The notes under the pieces: model-generated | Databases searched by the model: none | The model's input: the letters and a program-made list of their open reading frames with translations, nothing else | Told to the model about the DNA's origin: nothing | Assembly: GCA_900754615.1 (NCBI GenBank) | Contig: CAAEDN010000002.1 | Span: forward strand, 1 to 39,145 | Origin: an uncultured Holdemanella sp. | GTDB taxonomy: Bacteria > Bacillota_I > Bacilli_A > Erysipelotrichales > Erysipelotrichaceae | Reading direction: 5' to 3' | Length of the DNA stretch: 39,145 nt | Translations under genes and position numbers: made by a program | Shown here: positions 15,934 to 23,558 of the stretch, in pieces | Position numbering within the stretch: position 1 is the first letter of the stretch | How the letters are laid out: each line of letters begins with the position of its first letter

Positions 15934-16836
15934 TTATCTTTTCATTTTTAAATATTTTCTTACCGCAAGCAAAGATGCAAAAGCACCAATCAAAACACCC
16001 GCAAAAATGATAGACAATCCCACTTCAAAACGAATTATACTTGGTTTAAACAAAGAAAACATTGGCGTAAACAACTTTCCGCCCAAGCTTTCATAAAGTT
16101 TTTCATAACCAAAATATACCAACATAAAAGGTATAACAGCTCCCAACAAGCCAATAAATATACCTTCTACAATAAATGGATTACTAATAAATCCATTGGT
16201 TGCTCCTACTGTACGCATGATCATGATTTCATCACTTCTTGAATCTATGGTTGTTTTTATCGTGTTATAAATTAAATATAGCGATAATAAAATCAATAAA
16301 GTAACGATTCCTAGACCTATTTTTTGAATCATATTCAACATCTTAACTAAAGATGTTACACTATCTCCACCAAATGCGGTACTAGATACACCTTTGATAT
16401 TTTCAATTTGCGTACTTGTTTTACCAATAGAAGAAGCATCTTTTACATAAACAAAGAATGCATTGGATAAAGGATTGGACTTTCCTCTATAAGCCTTAAA
16501 CGCATCCCCCTTTTCTTTGATCATCAGCTCCAACTCATTGTCTTTTGTAGAAAATTCAACTTTGGAAACATTTTTCAACTTTATGATATCTTTTTCTATC
16601 TTTTTAATTGAATTTGAACCTTCTATATCTTCATTCAAAATTACATGAATACTTAAATCCTTTTGAACATCATTCGAAAAATAATTCACATGTAACCCAA
16701 TAATCAGCACAGACCCGATCAACAGTAAAGTGATGCCTATGGCACTAATAGCAGAAAAGCATAGCATGATATGTCGTTTCATTCCAACAAAGGCATACTT
16801 CAGTTCATATAAAAACGTTCGTAACCCTTTTATCAT
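15934..16836 (-). CDS. ftsX: Cell division protein FtsX (copy next to ftsE)
   Basis: The 300-aa membrane protein has the FtsX layout: a cytoplasmic start, TM1 (about 25-47), a large extracellular loop (about 48-165), then three more helices, with IMIMRTVGATNGFI before TM3 and a basic C-terminal end. FtsX passes the ATP cycle of FtsE to a wall hydrolase outside. The ATG overlaps the ftsE stop (ATGA), so the two are coupled. A second FtsX-like protein is encoded at the start of the same operon. The two share the layout and motifs such as MRTVGA and LAVRKYL but differ elsewhere, so they are old paralogues and not a recent duplication. Confidence 0.95.
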   Translation of the reverse strand: MIKGLRTFLYELKYAFVGMKRHIMLCFSAISAIGITLLLIGSVLIIGLHVNYFSNDVQKDLSIHVILNEDIEGSNSIKKIEKDIIKLKNVSKVEFSTKDNELELMIKEKGDAFKAYRGKSNPLSNAFFVYVKDASSIGKTSTQIENIKGVSSTAFGGDSVTSLVKMLNMIQKIGLGIVTLLILLSLYLIYNTIKTTIDSRSDEIMIMRTVGATNGFISNPFIVEGIFIGLLGAVIPFMLVYFGYEKLYESLGGKLFTPMFSLFKPSIIRFEVGLSIIFAGVLIGAFASLLAVRKYLKMKR

Positions 16837-17519
16837 ATGCTCTTATACCCACCTTTATTTGAATCATGAATGACATATCCTTTATCTAACATGATTGTAC
16901 GTTTCTTAAATTGATCTACTAGCACTTTATCATGTGTAACCATCATGATTGTTGTATCTAGTTTCTCATTGATTTTTTCAAGTAAAGATATGATTTCTAA
17001 ACTCTTGTCTGGATCTAAATTTCCTGTTGGCTCATCTGCAATTAATACCATCGGCTTATTGGCAATAGCACGACCAATCGTTACACGCTGTTGCTGACCT
17101 CCTGACAATTCATCTGGATAGCTTCTGGCCTTTTCTTTTAAATCTACCAAGTCTAACACTTCTAATACTCGCTTACGAATTTGTTTACGCGGCATCCCCA
17201 CGACTTCTAAGGCAAAGGCAATATTTTCATAAACGGTCAATTTTGGCAATAACCGATAATCTTGGAAAATACACCCAATATTTCGTCTATAATATGGAAC
17301 CTTTCTATGTTTTAAAGTCCCCACATTGACACCACCCACGATAACAGTTCCTTCATCTGGTACTTCTTCGCCATTTAACACTTTAATCAATGTAGACTTA
17401 CCAGACCCAGTAGCACCAATCACATAAACAAATTCTCCTTTATCAATATGTAAATTAACATGATTTAGAGCATGAACCCCATTGGGGTATGCTTTTGATA
17501 CATCTTTTAAATCAATCAT
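16833..17519 (-). CDS. ftsE: Cell division ATP-binding protein FtsE
   Basis: The 228-aa ABC ATPase has Walker A GATGSGKST, the Q loop in FQDYRLLPKL, the signature LSGGQQQR, Walker B VLIADEPTGNLD and the switch His in VTHDK. DYRLLP after the Q loop is typical of FtsE. It energises FtsX to switch on peptidoglycan hydrolysis at the membrane. AGGAG precedes the ATG, 13 bases after the hydrolase gene. It is the only ATPase gene of the cluster, although two FtsX proteins are present. Confidence 0.97.
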   Translation of the reverse strand: MIDLKDVSKAYPNGVHALNHVNLHIDKGEFVYVIGATGSGKSTLIKVLNGEEVPDEGTVIVGGVNVGTLKHRKVPYYRRNIGCIFQDYRLLPKLTVYENIAFALEVVGMPRKQIRKRVLEVLDLVDLKEKARSYPDELSGGQQQRVTIGRAIANKPMVLIADEPTGNLDPDKSLEIISLLEKINEKLDTTIMMVTHDKVLVDQFKKRTIMLDKGYVIHDSNKGGYKSI

Positions 17520-17531
17520 AATATCCTGCTC

Positions 17532-18896
17532 CTAACTAAAGAACTTTTCCGGTCTTTCCCTGCAAGGTGCCGCCTTGCCCGCTTCACAAGCCGTTCCAGT
17601 TCCTGACCAGCCTGTTCCCCAGGCAAAATCTGCACCTGAACGGAATCGTGCAACTGCATCACTAACAGACATAGAACCTAAATTATAAACTTCTACATGT
17701 GTATGAGCTCCACTTGAGTTTCCAGAATTTCCTGATAAAGCAATAGATTGTCCTTGAGAAACACTTTGGCCAGCACTCACATAAATGGTTTGTGATAAAT
17801 GGGCAAAACTTACAGCGTATAATGTCCCATTGACATTGCACAACATTTCTATTGTATTTCCACCACCAGATGGATGTCCTGACCAGTTTCCTAAATAGCC
17901 AGAATTACTTCCAACTGGAGCTGCCGCATATAGAATAACACCACTTGCAGGAGCTACAACCACGGTGCCAATAGGTGCCGCCCAATCTAAACCTAGATGT
18001 AATCCTCCACCTGGATATGCCCATGTACCAGCACTTTTACTTCCGCCTTGTACCGGGAAAACAAATCCTGAGACAGATTCGATTGTTCCTGAATAATCGG
18101 TAGAAATCACAAAATCACGAATACTGTTCATATCCACTTGTGCAGATCTCTTTTCTGCTTCAAGCTGTGCAATTTGTTTTTGATATTCCTCCACTAACTT
18201 ATTGTAAGATTCCTCTAATTCACTAGCTTGTTGTTTCTGTGATTCCAATTCCGTCTTTTGCGTTTTAGCCGCCTCATCCAAGCGTTTTTGTTCATCCTGC
18301 TGTAAAACAAGTTCTTTCTTTAATTCATTCAATTTTTTAATTTGTGACTGATCATCCTCAGTAATTCTTTCAACCCCTGAAATACGTCGTAGCATATCAC
18401 TTAAACTGTCGGATCCCATAATCAAATCAATTACCATATTTGTTCCAATTGATGTTTGTTCATTTTTCATACGCGCCTCAATTTGTTGATTCCAAGCATC
18501 AATTTCAACTTGTTTTGCCTGAATCTTTTCCTCAAGCTCTTTTATATTTGCTTCAATCATTTTAATAGAATCTTCTTTTTCACTGATCTGCGTTTGAAGG
18601 TTAGAAACTAATTCTTTTTGTTCTTTAGCCAGCTTCTCCATTTTTGAAGTATCATTCTGCAAAGAAGCAATACTTGAAGTATAAGATTCAATACTGTTTT
18701 GAAGATTTTGTTTACGATTTTTTTGATATTCCTGAAACGCCTGACAAGCTTTGACACCAGATTGTGAAGTTTGAGGCTGACTGCACTTGGCATACCAAGC
18801 CTCTGTATCCGAATAATCTTCAGCTGAAACGGGCATAATCAAAGAACCAGCTAATGCAAGGCTGAGTATACCGGCACCCATTTTATATTTTTTCAT
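17532..18896 (-). CDS. Secreted coiled-coil M23 murein hydrolase (PcsB/EnvC-like)
   Basis: The protein has a signal peptide (MKKYKMGAGILSLALAGSL, cleavage after about VSA), a long coiled coil (about 55-265) and a C-terminal LytM/M23 domain with zinc ligands in GLHLGLDW and AHTHVEVY. This is the layout of hydrolases that FtsEX activates. Two Cys lie before the coiled coil (KCSQ and KACQ) and two in the tail after the catalytic domain (GTACEAG and APCRER), so external disulphides are possible. The ATG at 18896 overlaps the upstream ftsX stop by ATGA with AGGTGG before it, and is preferred to the in-frame GTG at 18905. Being encoded between two ftsX genes, it is the likely partner of one or both. 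Confidence 0.93.
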   Translation of the reverse strand: MKKYKMGAGILSLALAGSLIMPVSAEDYSDTEAWYAKCSQPQTSQSGVKACQAFQEYQKNRKQNLQNSIESYTSSIASLQNDTSKMEKLAKEQKELVSNLQTQISEKEDSIKMIEANIKELEEKIQAKQVEIDAWNQQIEARMKNEQTSIGTNMVIDLIMGSDSLSDMLRRISGVERITEDDQSQIKKLNELKKELVLQQDEQKRLDEAAKTQKTELESQKQQASELEESYNKLVEEYQKQIAQLEAEKRSAQVDMNSIRDFVISTDYSGTIESVSGFVFPVQGGSKSAGTWAYPGGGLHLGLDWAAPIGTVVVAPASGVILYAAAPVGSNSGYLGNWSGHPSGGGNTIEMLCNVNGTLYAVSFAHLSQTIYVSAGQSVSQGQSIALSGNSGNSSGAHTHVEVYNLGSMSVSDAVARFRSGADFAWGTGWSGTGTACEAGKAAPCRERPEKFFS

Positions 18897-19804
18897 CGTG
18901 TCCACCTCAAATACTTTCTAACGGCTAAATAACTGCCAAACATTCCAACAATCATCCCCATAAACAAGATCCCTAATGCAGTATATAAAATAAATGGATA
19001 TGGATTCAACATGCTCATCATATCACTGAAAAACATACCATTCATTACATGATATAAGCCTGTATATCCAAATACACAAATTAAAATAGGCCCTAATGCG
19101 CCCCAGAAGCCAATAAAAATCCCTTCTAAAACAAATGGAAAAGATATATACCAGTTATAAGCACCTACTGTTCGCATAATCGCAATTTCATCTTTTCGAA
19201 CTAAAATGGTCATTTTTATAGTATTTCGAATCAAGAATACTGCAATAAATACCATCAAACCAACAAAAACACTTCCCCATATACGAATGTTTTTAAATAA
19301 TTGGACCATCGTACTTATAGCGCTGCCACCATAAGTTGCCTCGACAACTCCATCCATTTTTGAAATTTTCTTCGTCATAGCTGAAATTTTTGAATTATCC
19401 TTTAGCTCTACATTTAAAACATTGTATAAAGGATTTTTATCTTCTCCCTTATATTGTTTAAACATAGCACCATTTTCTTTGATCAACGCATTCAGTTCAT
19501 CTTCCTTACTGGAATACGTCACTTTTTTCACAGAAGCAAGAGATGAAATTGAATTCGATAATTCATCAATTTCATCCTCTTCCAGCGTTGGATTTAAAGA
19601 GACTTGAATCATAAATTCACTTTCTATCTGATCAGTAAATCCACCTACATTCATATATATAACAAATATAAACAGAGCCATCAACAATGCAATTCCAATG
19701 GATACAATGGATGAAAAGGTCATTGAGAAATGACGATGCATATCTTTATTGGCACTGCGTACCAGTCTTGGTAAACTCTTAAAAAATAGTAACATTTTTA
19801 TCAC
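18893..19804 (-). CDS. Second FtsX-like permease, first gene of the ftsEX operon
   Basis: The 303-aa protein is a full FtsX by layout: TM1 (about 30-52), an extracellular loop (about 53-175) with YSSKEDELNALIKENGAMFKQY matching a similar part of the other copy, and three C-terminal helices with IAIMRTVGAYNWYI and SYLAVRKYLRWTR. AGGTGAT precedes the ATG. It is coupled to the hydrolase gene by ATGA. The order ftsX-hydrolase-ftsE-ftsX suggests either two FtsX chains sharing one FtsE or two alternative complexes; the sequence does not decide this. Confidence 0.92.
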   Translation of the reverse strand: MIKMLLFFKSLPRLVRSANKDMHRHFSMTFSSIVSIGIALLMALFIFVIYMNVGGFTDQIESEFMIQVSLNPTLEEDEIDELSNSISSLASVKKVTYSSKEDELNALIKENGAMFKQYKGEDKNPLYNVLNVELKDNSKISAMTKKISKMDGVVEATYGGSAISTMVQLFKNIRIWGSVFVGLMVFIAVFLIRNTIKMTILVRKDEIAIMRTVGAYNWYISFPFVLEGIFIGFWGALGPILICVFGYTGLYHVMNGMFFSDMMSMLNPYPFILYTALGILFMGMIVGMFGSYLAVRKYLRWTR

Positions 19805-19815
19805 CTACATCAATA

Positions 19816-19824
19816 ATTATAGCA
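19816..19824 (-). promoter_or_regulatory. Extended -10 promoter of the ftsX-hydrolase-ftsEX operon
   Basis: TG-C-TATAAT (19824-19816) on the minus strand, 12 bases before the operon's ATG region and after the dehydrogenase terminator. The -35 is weak, as is common with extended -10 promoters. Confidence 0.6.
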
Positions 19825-19921
19825 TACCTATCCATTCGACTTATAAATCACAAAATTTCACACACCTTTTCTAATTCTCATTTTACTCTTTCTATGTGAA
19901 AAGAACATTAAAACGAAAAAA

Positions 19922-19939
19922 AGATCGATTTCTCGATCT
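19922..19939 (-). terminator. Terminator of the transporter-dehydrogenase operon
   Basis: AGATCGA and TCGATCT (19939-19933 and 19928-19922) form a 7-bp stem with a 4-nt loop, followed by TTTTTTT on the minus strand, directly after the dehydrogenase stop. Confidence 0.85.
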
Positions 19940-19940
19940 C

Positions 19941-21023
19941 TTATAAGCTTTGACCTACTGCATCTGCTTTTTTGATAGCAGCAATAAACTCTTCTTCTGT
20001 GAATGGGAAAGGTGCATTTTTCCACTCATTCGTCTTTGTAGCTGCTTTAGTCAAAGCTTCTAAATGGCTTTCATTCAAATCTACATCAGCTAAAGTCACT
20101 GGTAAGCCAATCGATTTATTGAATTTTGCCATTTTCATTAAGTTTTCTTCATCTTTAGCATATGCATACAATACTAATACACCAAAGGATACGACTTCAC
20201 CATGTAGATGGTGTCCATCGCGTGCAATTGAGCAGCTTCCATTATAGAAGGCATGCGCAATGCTTGAATTATAATAATATTCAGGTTGATTTGTTAAGTT
20301 TGAAACATATCCAGTTGATACAACAATATCTAAGGCAATGGCTTCGATTGCAGCTGAATTTGTATCATTTTTACAATCTTCCATACCTTGCTTACCATAT
20401 TTCAACAATGGTTCTGTACAAGTTTTCGCAAGTGCCAATCCCATTGTAGCTGTATGATCTAAAGTCTTTCCTTGTGTCGCAAATTCAACTTCACATTGTT
20501 TAGACAATGCATCTCCAATTCCTGCCCAGAAATATTCACTTGGTGCTTTTGCGATAACATCTGGATTGATAAAGATGTGTGCCGGACAATGAGGATATGA
20601 ATAATGATCCAATGCTCCATTGTCATCGTATACTACAGCAATGGCTGTTGCAGCAGAACAATTTGAACAGATTGTTGGAAATGAGAAAACCATTTTGTCA
20701 TTCATTTCAATGGATGCGGTTTTACAAGTATCGATTGCTTTACCTCCACCAATCGCAAAGATAACATCGGCTTCTTGTACATTTGGATTTGAAGTCAATT
20801 TATGTACATTTGTCATTGTACATTCAATACCATATACAATTGAATCTGTAATAATAATATCAGTTGCTTGAATTGCTTCACGAATTCTTGGCTCCGCAGC
20901 CGCTAAAGCTCTTTTACCACCAATCAATACAACCTTTTTTACGTTGTATTTTTCACATACGCTAGGGATTTCGTTATAACAACTTTCTCCGACTGAATAA
21001 TTAGACATTTCAATTGTTTTCAT
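19941..21023 (-). CDS. Iron-type alcohol dehydrogenase family protein (GldA/YbdH-like)
   Basis: The 360-aa protein has the nucleotide-binding GGGKAIDTCK motif near residue 94, an early VVLIGGKRA strand, and the metal-site region with GIGDALSKQCE and DGHHLHGEVVSFG. This places it with glycerol dehydrogenase and the 2-hydroxycarboxylate reductases (YbdH/HcxA). The substrate is unknown. AAGGAG lies nine bases before the ATG, which overlaps the transporter gene by 14 bases. Both are therefore under the T-box leader, which suggests a substrate derived from an amino acid, such as a branched-chain keto or hydroxy acid (inference). Confidence 0.88.
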   Translation of the reverse strand: MKTIEMSNYSVGESCYNEIPSVCEKYNVKKVVLIGGKRALAAAEPRIREAIQATDIIITDSIVYGIECTMTNVHKLTSNPNVQEADVIFAIGGGKAIDTCKTASIEMNDKMVFSFPTICSNCSAATAIAVVYDDNGALDHYSYPHCPAHIFINPDVIAKAPSEYFWAGIGDALSKQCEVEFATQGKTLDHTATMGLALAKTCTEPLLKYGKQGMEDCKNDTNSAAIEAIALDIVVSTGYVSNLTNQPEYYYNSSIAHAFYNGSCSIARDGHHLHGEVVSFGVLVLYAYAKDEENLMKMAKFNKSIGLPVTLADVDLNESHLEALTKAATKTNEWKNAPFPFTEEEFIAAIKKADAVGQSL

Positions 21024-22161
21024 AAACTTCGACTCCTTCTTTTACTTCAACACTTTCTGTATGATAATTCTTGTATACACCGACCGTTAAGAATGGAATG
21101 ATAATAATTGCGATAGCTAAATAGCCACAATAACCATATCCATATTTGATAATATTCGTTAATCCGGCCATTGAAATGGTCATAGATACTACAATAATAA
21201 ATGCAGATACAATGATTCTTTTCTTTACTGGATTTTCGACATTCTTTAAAACACGAACATTTTCAAAGCGAGCCACAAACCCGAATGTAGTTGTTACAGC
21301 GGTAGAAATTAAACAAAGTAATAAACAAATTCCATATACAACAACCATCCAGTTGGCATTCATCGCATTTAAGCTTGTCAATGTTGGTAAAGTTGTTTCT
21401 CCATAAACACCCTTCCAAGAAATTAACATCAATACACTTAATACTAATGCGACAGCATTCATCACAAATGAAATCCACATTGCTTTTGAACAAGATTTAC
21501 GATCTGGCAAGATAGCTCCACAAGCTACGATTGTTGGTAGTGTCACACATTGAAAACCTGCATATGTAAATGCATTTAAGATGGCTCTAGGCATATTCAT
21601 AAAACCATTTACAGTAAAGTCATTTGCTAAAATAGCTCCAATATTTTGGCCTTTCATAATACCCATACCATAAATAACAATAGCTGTTACCAAAATAGCC
21701 ATACCCATATATGTACTTGCCATACGAACCACATTGGCTCCAAAAATTGTTAAGCATAATACAATAATTCCAACGGCAACTACACAAGCATAATAATTAA
21801 ATCCAAAATATTGTTGTAAAGCACTTGCAGCGCCACTAATCGCTGCTGCAACAGCCATCAATACCATGATATTAAAGAAAATTTCAAATAAGATTTCTAA
21901 TTTATCAAATGGATGATATAAGTTTTCAAACAATTCCTTTGCGCTTGTCAAATTTCTCTGGTTATACATCACCATGGCTTCACGCATTGTCAATATCAAT
22001 AGCAACATCGCTATTACGGCACTTACAATGCCTGTCCATCCTAAACCTACATAATACGTATTTGCCTGATTTCCTGTGGCAAATCCTCCACCAGCATGTG
22101 CTGAGAATAATACGGCGCCTACTGAAAATATCGCCATTTTTCCAACTTTTTGTGCTTTCAT
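21010..22161 (-). CDS. YkvI-like membrane transporter (APC superfamily)
   Basis: The 383-aa protein has about ten to eleven hydrophobic helices. Its first helix contains SAHAGGGFATGNQ, the unwound Gly-rich segment expected in the YkvI group of amino-acid-transporter-like proteins. The frame extends 38 codons further upstream, into the T-box terminator, but the ATG at 22161 has AGGAGG six bases before it and is the real start. The gene is the first of a T-box operon whose likely specifier codon is leucine. Amino-acid uptake or export, with leucine or a related compound as first candidate, is inferred from control and not from the protein. Confidence 0.88.
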   Translation of the reverse strand: MKAQKVGKMAIFSVGAVLFSAHAGGGFATGNQANTYYVGLGWTGIVSAVIAMLLLILTMREAMVMYNQRNLTSAKELFENLYHPFDKLEILFEIFFNIMVLMAVAAAISGAASALQQYFGFNYYACVVAVGIIVLCLTIFGANVVRMASTYMGMAILVTAIVIYGMGIMKGQNIGAILANDFTVNGFMNMPRAILNAFTYAGFQCVTLPTIVACGAILPDRKSCSKAMWISFVMNAVALVLSVLMLISWKGVYGETTLPTLTSLNAMNANWMVVVYGICLLLCLISTAVTTTFGFVARFENVRVLKNVENPVKKRIIVSAFIIVVSMTISMAGLTNIIKYGYGYCGYLAIAIIIIPFLTVGVYKNYHTESVEVKEGVEVYENN

Positions 22162-22194
22162 ACGTTTCCTCCTATAGCGTGCACAACAAGCTAA

Positions 22195-22471
22195 CAAAAA
22201 AACCAATCGTTTCTTGCTGCCTGTTAAGACAGAAGAGACGAAAGGTATATCATTCCCATACTTCCGCGGTACCACTCTTCTTCATTCATTTAAGAATGCA
22301 CTCATTTCAGATGCTAATACATCCTGCTTCATTAACGTTAAGCATACGTCCAAGTCTTATCAACCTGACCACTCCATGGTAAGTTCAAAGTTCCATCCTT
22401 CATGTCTTGCACCAACCGACAACTCTCTAACAAAGATTTCCCTTTTACTACTCCATTTCTCTGTGTTTTGT
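22195..22471 (-). ncRNA. T-box leader, probable leucine specifier
   Basis: Read on the minus strand, Stem I contains AGAGAG, GGTTGGTGCAAG and a specifier loop. The base pair set ATGG/CCAT closes that loop, with AGTA on one side and GAACTTA on the other. Specifier CTT is at 22383-22381; shifting one base gives TTA, also leucine. The antiterminator box GAGTGGTACCGCGG lies at 22277-22264. A GC-containing terminator stem (22240-22208) with a run of Ts follows. Uncharged tRNA should stabilise the antiterminator and turn on the transporter and dehydrogenase. The T-box call is firm; the leucine reading is moderate. Confidence 0.93.
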
Positions 22472-22477
22472 GCGTTT

Positions 22478-22506
22478 ATAATAACACCATATTTTCAATC
22501 GTGCAA
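22478..22506 (-). promoter_or_regulatory. Promoter of the T-box operon
   Basis: TTGCAC (22506-22501), a 17-base spacer and TATTAT (22483-22478). The predicted start near 22471 lies just ahead of the first T-box leader helices. Confidence 0.7.
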
Positions 22507-22575
22507 GCATTTTCTTACATTTATTTTCAGTAAACTACATTTTCACTTTTTACATTCATTGAAAAAAGGTACACA

Positions 22576-22672
22576 TTACACATGTATACCCTCAATTTCT
22601 AATAATTTTTCTTTCTTCTCAATTCCTCCTGCATATCCAGTTAAATACCTAAATTTGATCCAAACAATCTAA
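22576..22672 (-). pseudogene. Decayed 3' end of a second ogt gene
   Basis: The minus strand encodes LTGYAGGIEKKEKLLEIEG and then HV-stop. This matches the end of the intact Ogt 350 bp away (LTGYAGGIERKENLLKLEKK). Just upstream, FRLFGSN in a shifted frame matches HRVIGSN. CCTGCATATCCAGTTAAA is identical in both copies on the plus strand. The rest of the gene, including the active-site PCHR, is gone. It is therefore a frameshifted remnant of about 32 codons, left by an old duplication or a rearrangement. Confidence 0.75.
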
Positions 22673-22715
22673 AGATAATTTATATTTACATTTTATTATA
22701 AAGTTTTAAATTTTC

Positions 22716-22791
22716 TGTTATAATGTTTTTGGCATTGAAAGATAAGAAAGAACCCCTAGGGACTGCAATCCCTAGGGGTTCGCTTTTTTTT
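22716..22791 (+). ncRNA. Possible short plus-strand transcript with promoter and terminator
   Basis: TG-T-TATAAT at 22716-22724 is followed about 60 bases later by a strong terminator with a plus-strand U tract. Nothing codes between them. A stable RNA of about 60 nt, convergent with the candidate RNA on the other strand, would result. The -35 is weak, so this is a suggestion only. Confidence 0.3.
22750..22791 (+). terminator. Strong hairpin terminator with 8-T run
   Basis: GAACCCCTAGGGA (22750-22762) pairs perfectly with TCCCTAGGGGTTC (22769-22781) around CTGCAA, and TTTTTTTT follows on the plus strand. On the minus strand the stem is followed by the weaker TTTCTTATC, so it may work both ways. 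Confidence 0.85.
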
Positions 22792-22990
22792 GATTCGGCA
22801 CGAAAGATAATACTGCTTCTACTTAACAGCGACTATAATAGCTAACGTCACTAAAAGTATGACGTAAAGCATCACAAGATACTCCACAAGTAGTATTCTG
22901 CACATTCATGCCAAACCTCAACATGTTTGTGCCTTTTCCTTTCATAAAAAGACTTTTGCCTCCTCCTCGAAAAGTACACACGCGTATGCA
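22792..22990 (-). ncRNA. Candidate structured RNA between ogt and its 3' remnant
   Basis: TATAAT at 23001-22996 precedes this stretch on the minus strand. The sequence can fold into nested helices: GGCAC/GTGCC (22933-22929 with 22801-22797), AATACTACTT paired across a 6-nt bulge with AAGT...AGTATT (22897-22888 with 22824-22809), and inside it ACGTCA/TGACGT (22865-22860 with 22850-22845). An outer hairpin ACTTTT/AAAAGT (22975-22952) shows CGAGGAGGAGGC in its loop. A hairpin terminator lies downstream. I do not recognise a known class. A 40-codon ORF runs through the same stretch and is listed separately. Confidence 0.35.
22823..22945 (-). CDS. Possible 40-aa Ser/Thr/Cys-rich peptide
   Basis: The ORF starts with MKGKGTNMLRFGMNVQ and ends in a half with three Cys and several Ser and Thr (NTTCGVSC, DVSYYSRC). 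GAGGAGGAGG lies 13 bases before the first ATG, which is rather far. An internal ATG (MNVQNTTC, 28 aa) has TGAGG six bases before it. The composition recalls RiPP core peptides, but no modifying enzyme or exporter lies nearby, and the same bases form nested helices. It may equally be chance within an RNA gene. Confidence 0.2.
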   Translation of the reverse strand: MKGKGTNMLRFGMNVQNTTCGVSCDALRHTFSDVSYYSRC

Positions 22991-23023
22991 CTTTCATTAT
23001 ACAGAAGCAATGTGAAAACAATA

Positions 23024-23503
23024 TTAAATCCCATTCTTTTTTTCTAATTTCAATAAATTTTCTTTTCTTTCGATTCCACCTGCATATCCAGTTAAACTAC
23101 TGTTGGATCCAATTACTCTATGACAAGGAATCAAAATCGAGATCTTATTATGTCCTACAGCATTTCCTACTGCTTGTGCTGACATTGTTGGCGAGATCAT
23201 TCTTGCGATGTCCTTATATGTCATAGTTTTGCCATAGGGTATTTTAAGAAGTAGTTGCCAAACTTTCTTTTGAAACTTTGTTCCAATCAAATGCATCTTA
23301 GGCAAAAAATCGGGTTCTTTACCACTAAAATAAACATTTAACCATTCTTTTGTTTCTTTTAAAACAGCCGTTTCTTTTTCTATTGGTTCTTTTAATCCAC
23401 TCGCATAATATTTTTGATTTTCAAACCAAACACCAATCAATCTAGTTTCATCGGCAGCCAATAAAATTTTACCTAATGGTGAATCATAGTATTGTATATA
23501 CAT
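23024..23503 (-). CDS. ogt: Methylated-DNA-[protein]-cysteine S-methyltransferase
   Basis: The 159-aa protein repairs O6-methylguanine and O4-methylthymine by moving the alkyl group to its own cysteine, a one-use reaction. It has the DNA-binding region (KIPYGKTMTYKDIA, the arginine-finger helix AVGNAVGHN), the active site ILIPCHRVIGSN and the LTGYAGGIERKENLL end. The length suits Ogt. AGAGGACA precedes the ATG. It lies downstream of a tRNA pair and their terminator and probably has its own weak promoter (TATATAA). Confidence 0.97.
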   Translation of the reverse strand: MYIQYYDSPLGKILLAADETRLIGVWFENQKYYASGLKEPIEKETAVLKETKEWLNVYFSGKEPDFLPKMHLIGTKFQKKVWQLLLKIPYGKTMTYKDIARMISPTMSAQAVGNAVGHNKISILIPCHRVIGSNSSLTGYAGGIERKENLLKLEKKNGI

Positions 23504-23527
23504 AATTGTCCTCTTTATATAGAAAAA

Positions 23528-23547
23528 AAGTCATCCGAAGATGACTT
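23528..23547 (-). terminator. Terminator of the tRNA-Ile/tRNA-Ala transcript
   Basis: AAGTCATC and GATGACTT pair perfectly around TTCG on the minus strand, followed by TTTTTTTC. It lies 12 bases after the CCA of tRNA-Ala and before ogt. Confidence 0.85.
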
Positions 23548-23558
23548 ACTTTTTAAAT

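Noticed and set aside
22162..22275. Longer N-terminus of the YkvI-like transporter
   Set aside because: The extra 38 codons come from the T-box terminator. The ATG at 22161 has AGGAGG at ideal distance.
21909..22672. Plus-strand ORFs of 157 and 152 codons over the T-box and transporter start
   Set aside because: They are antisense to the T-box leader and the transporter gene, with no ribosome binding site or domain.
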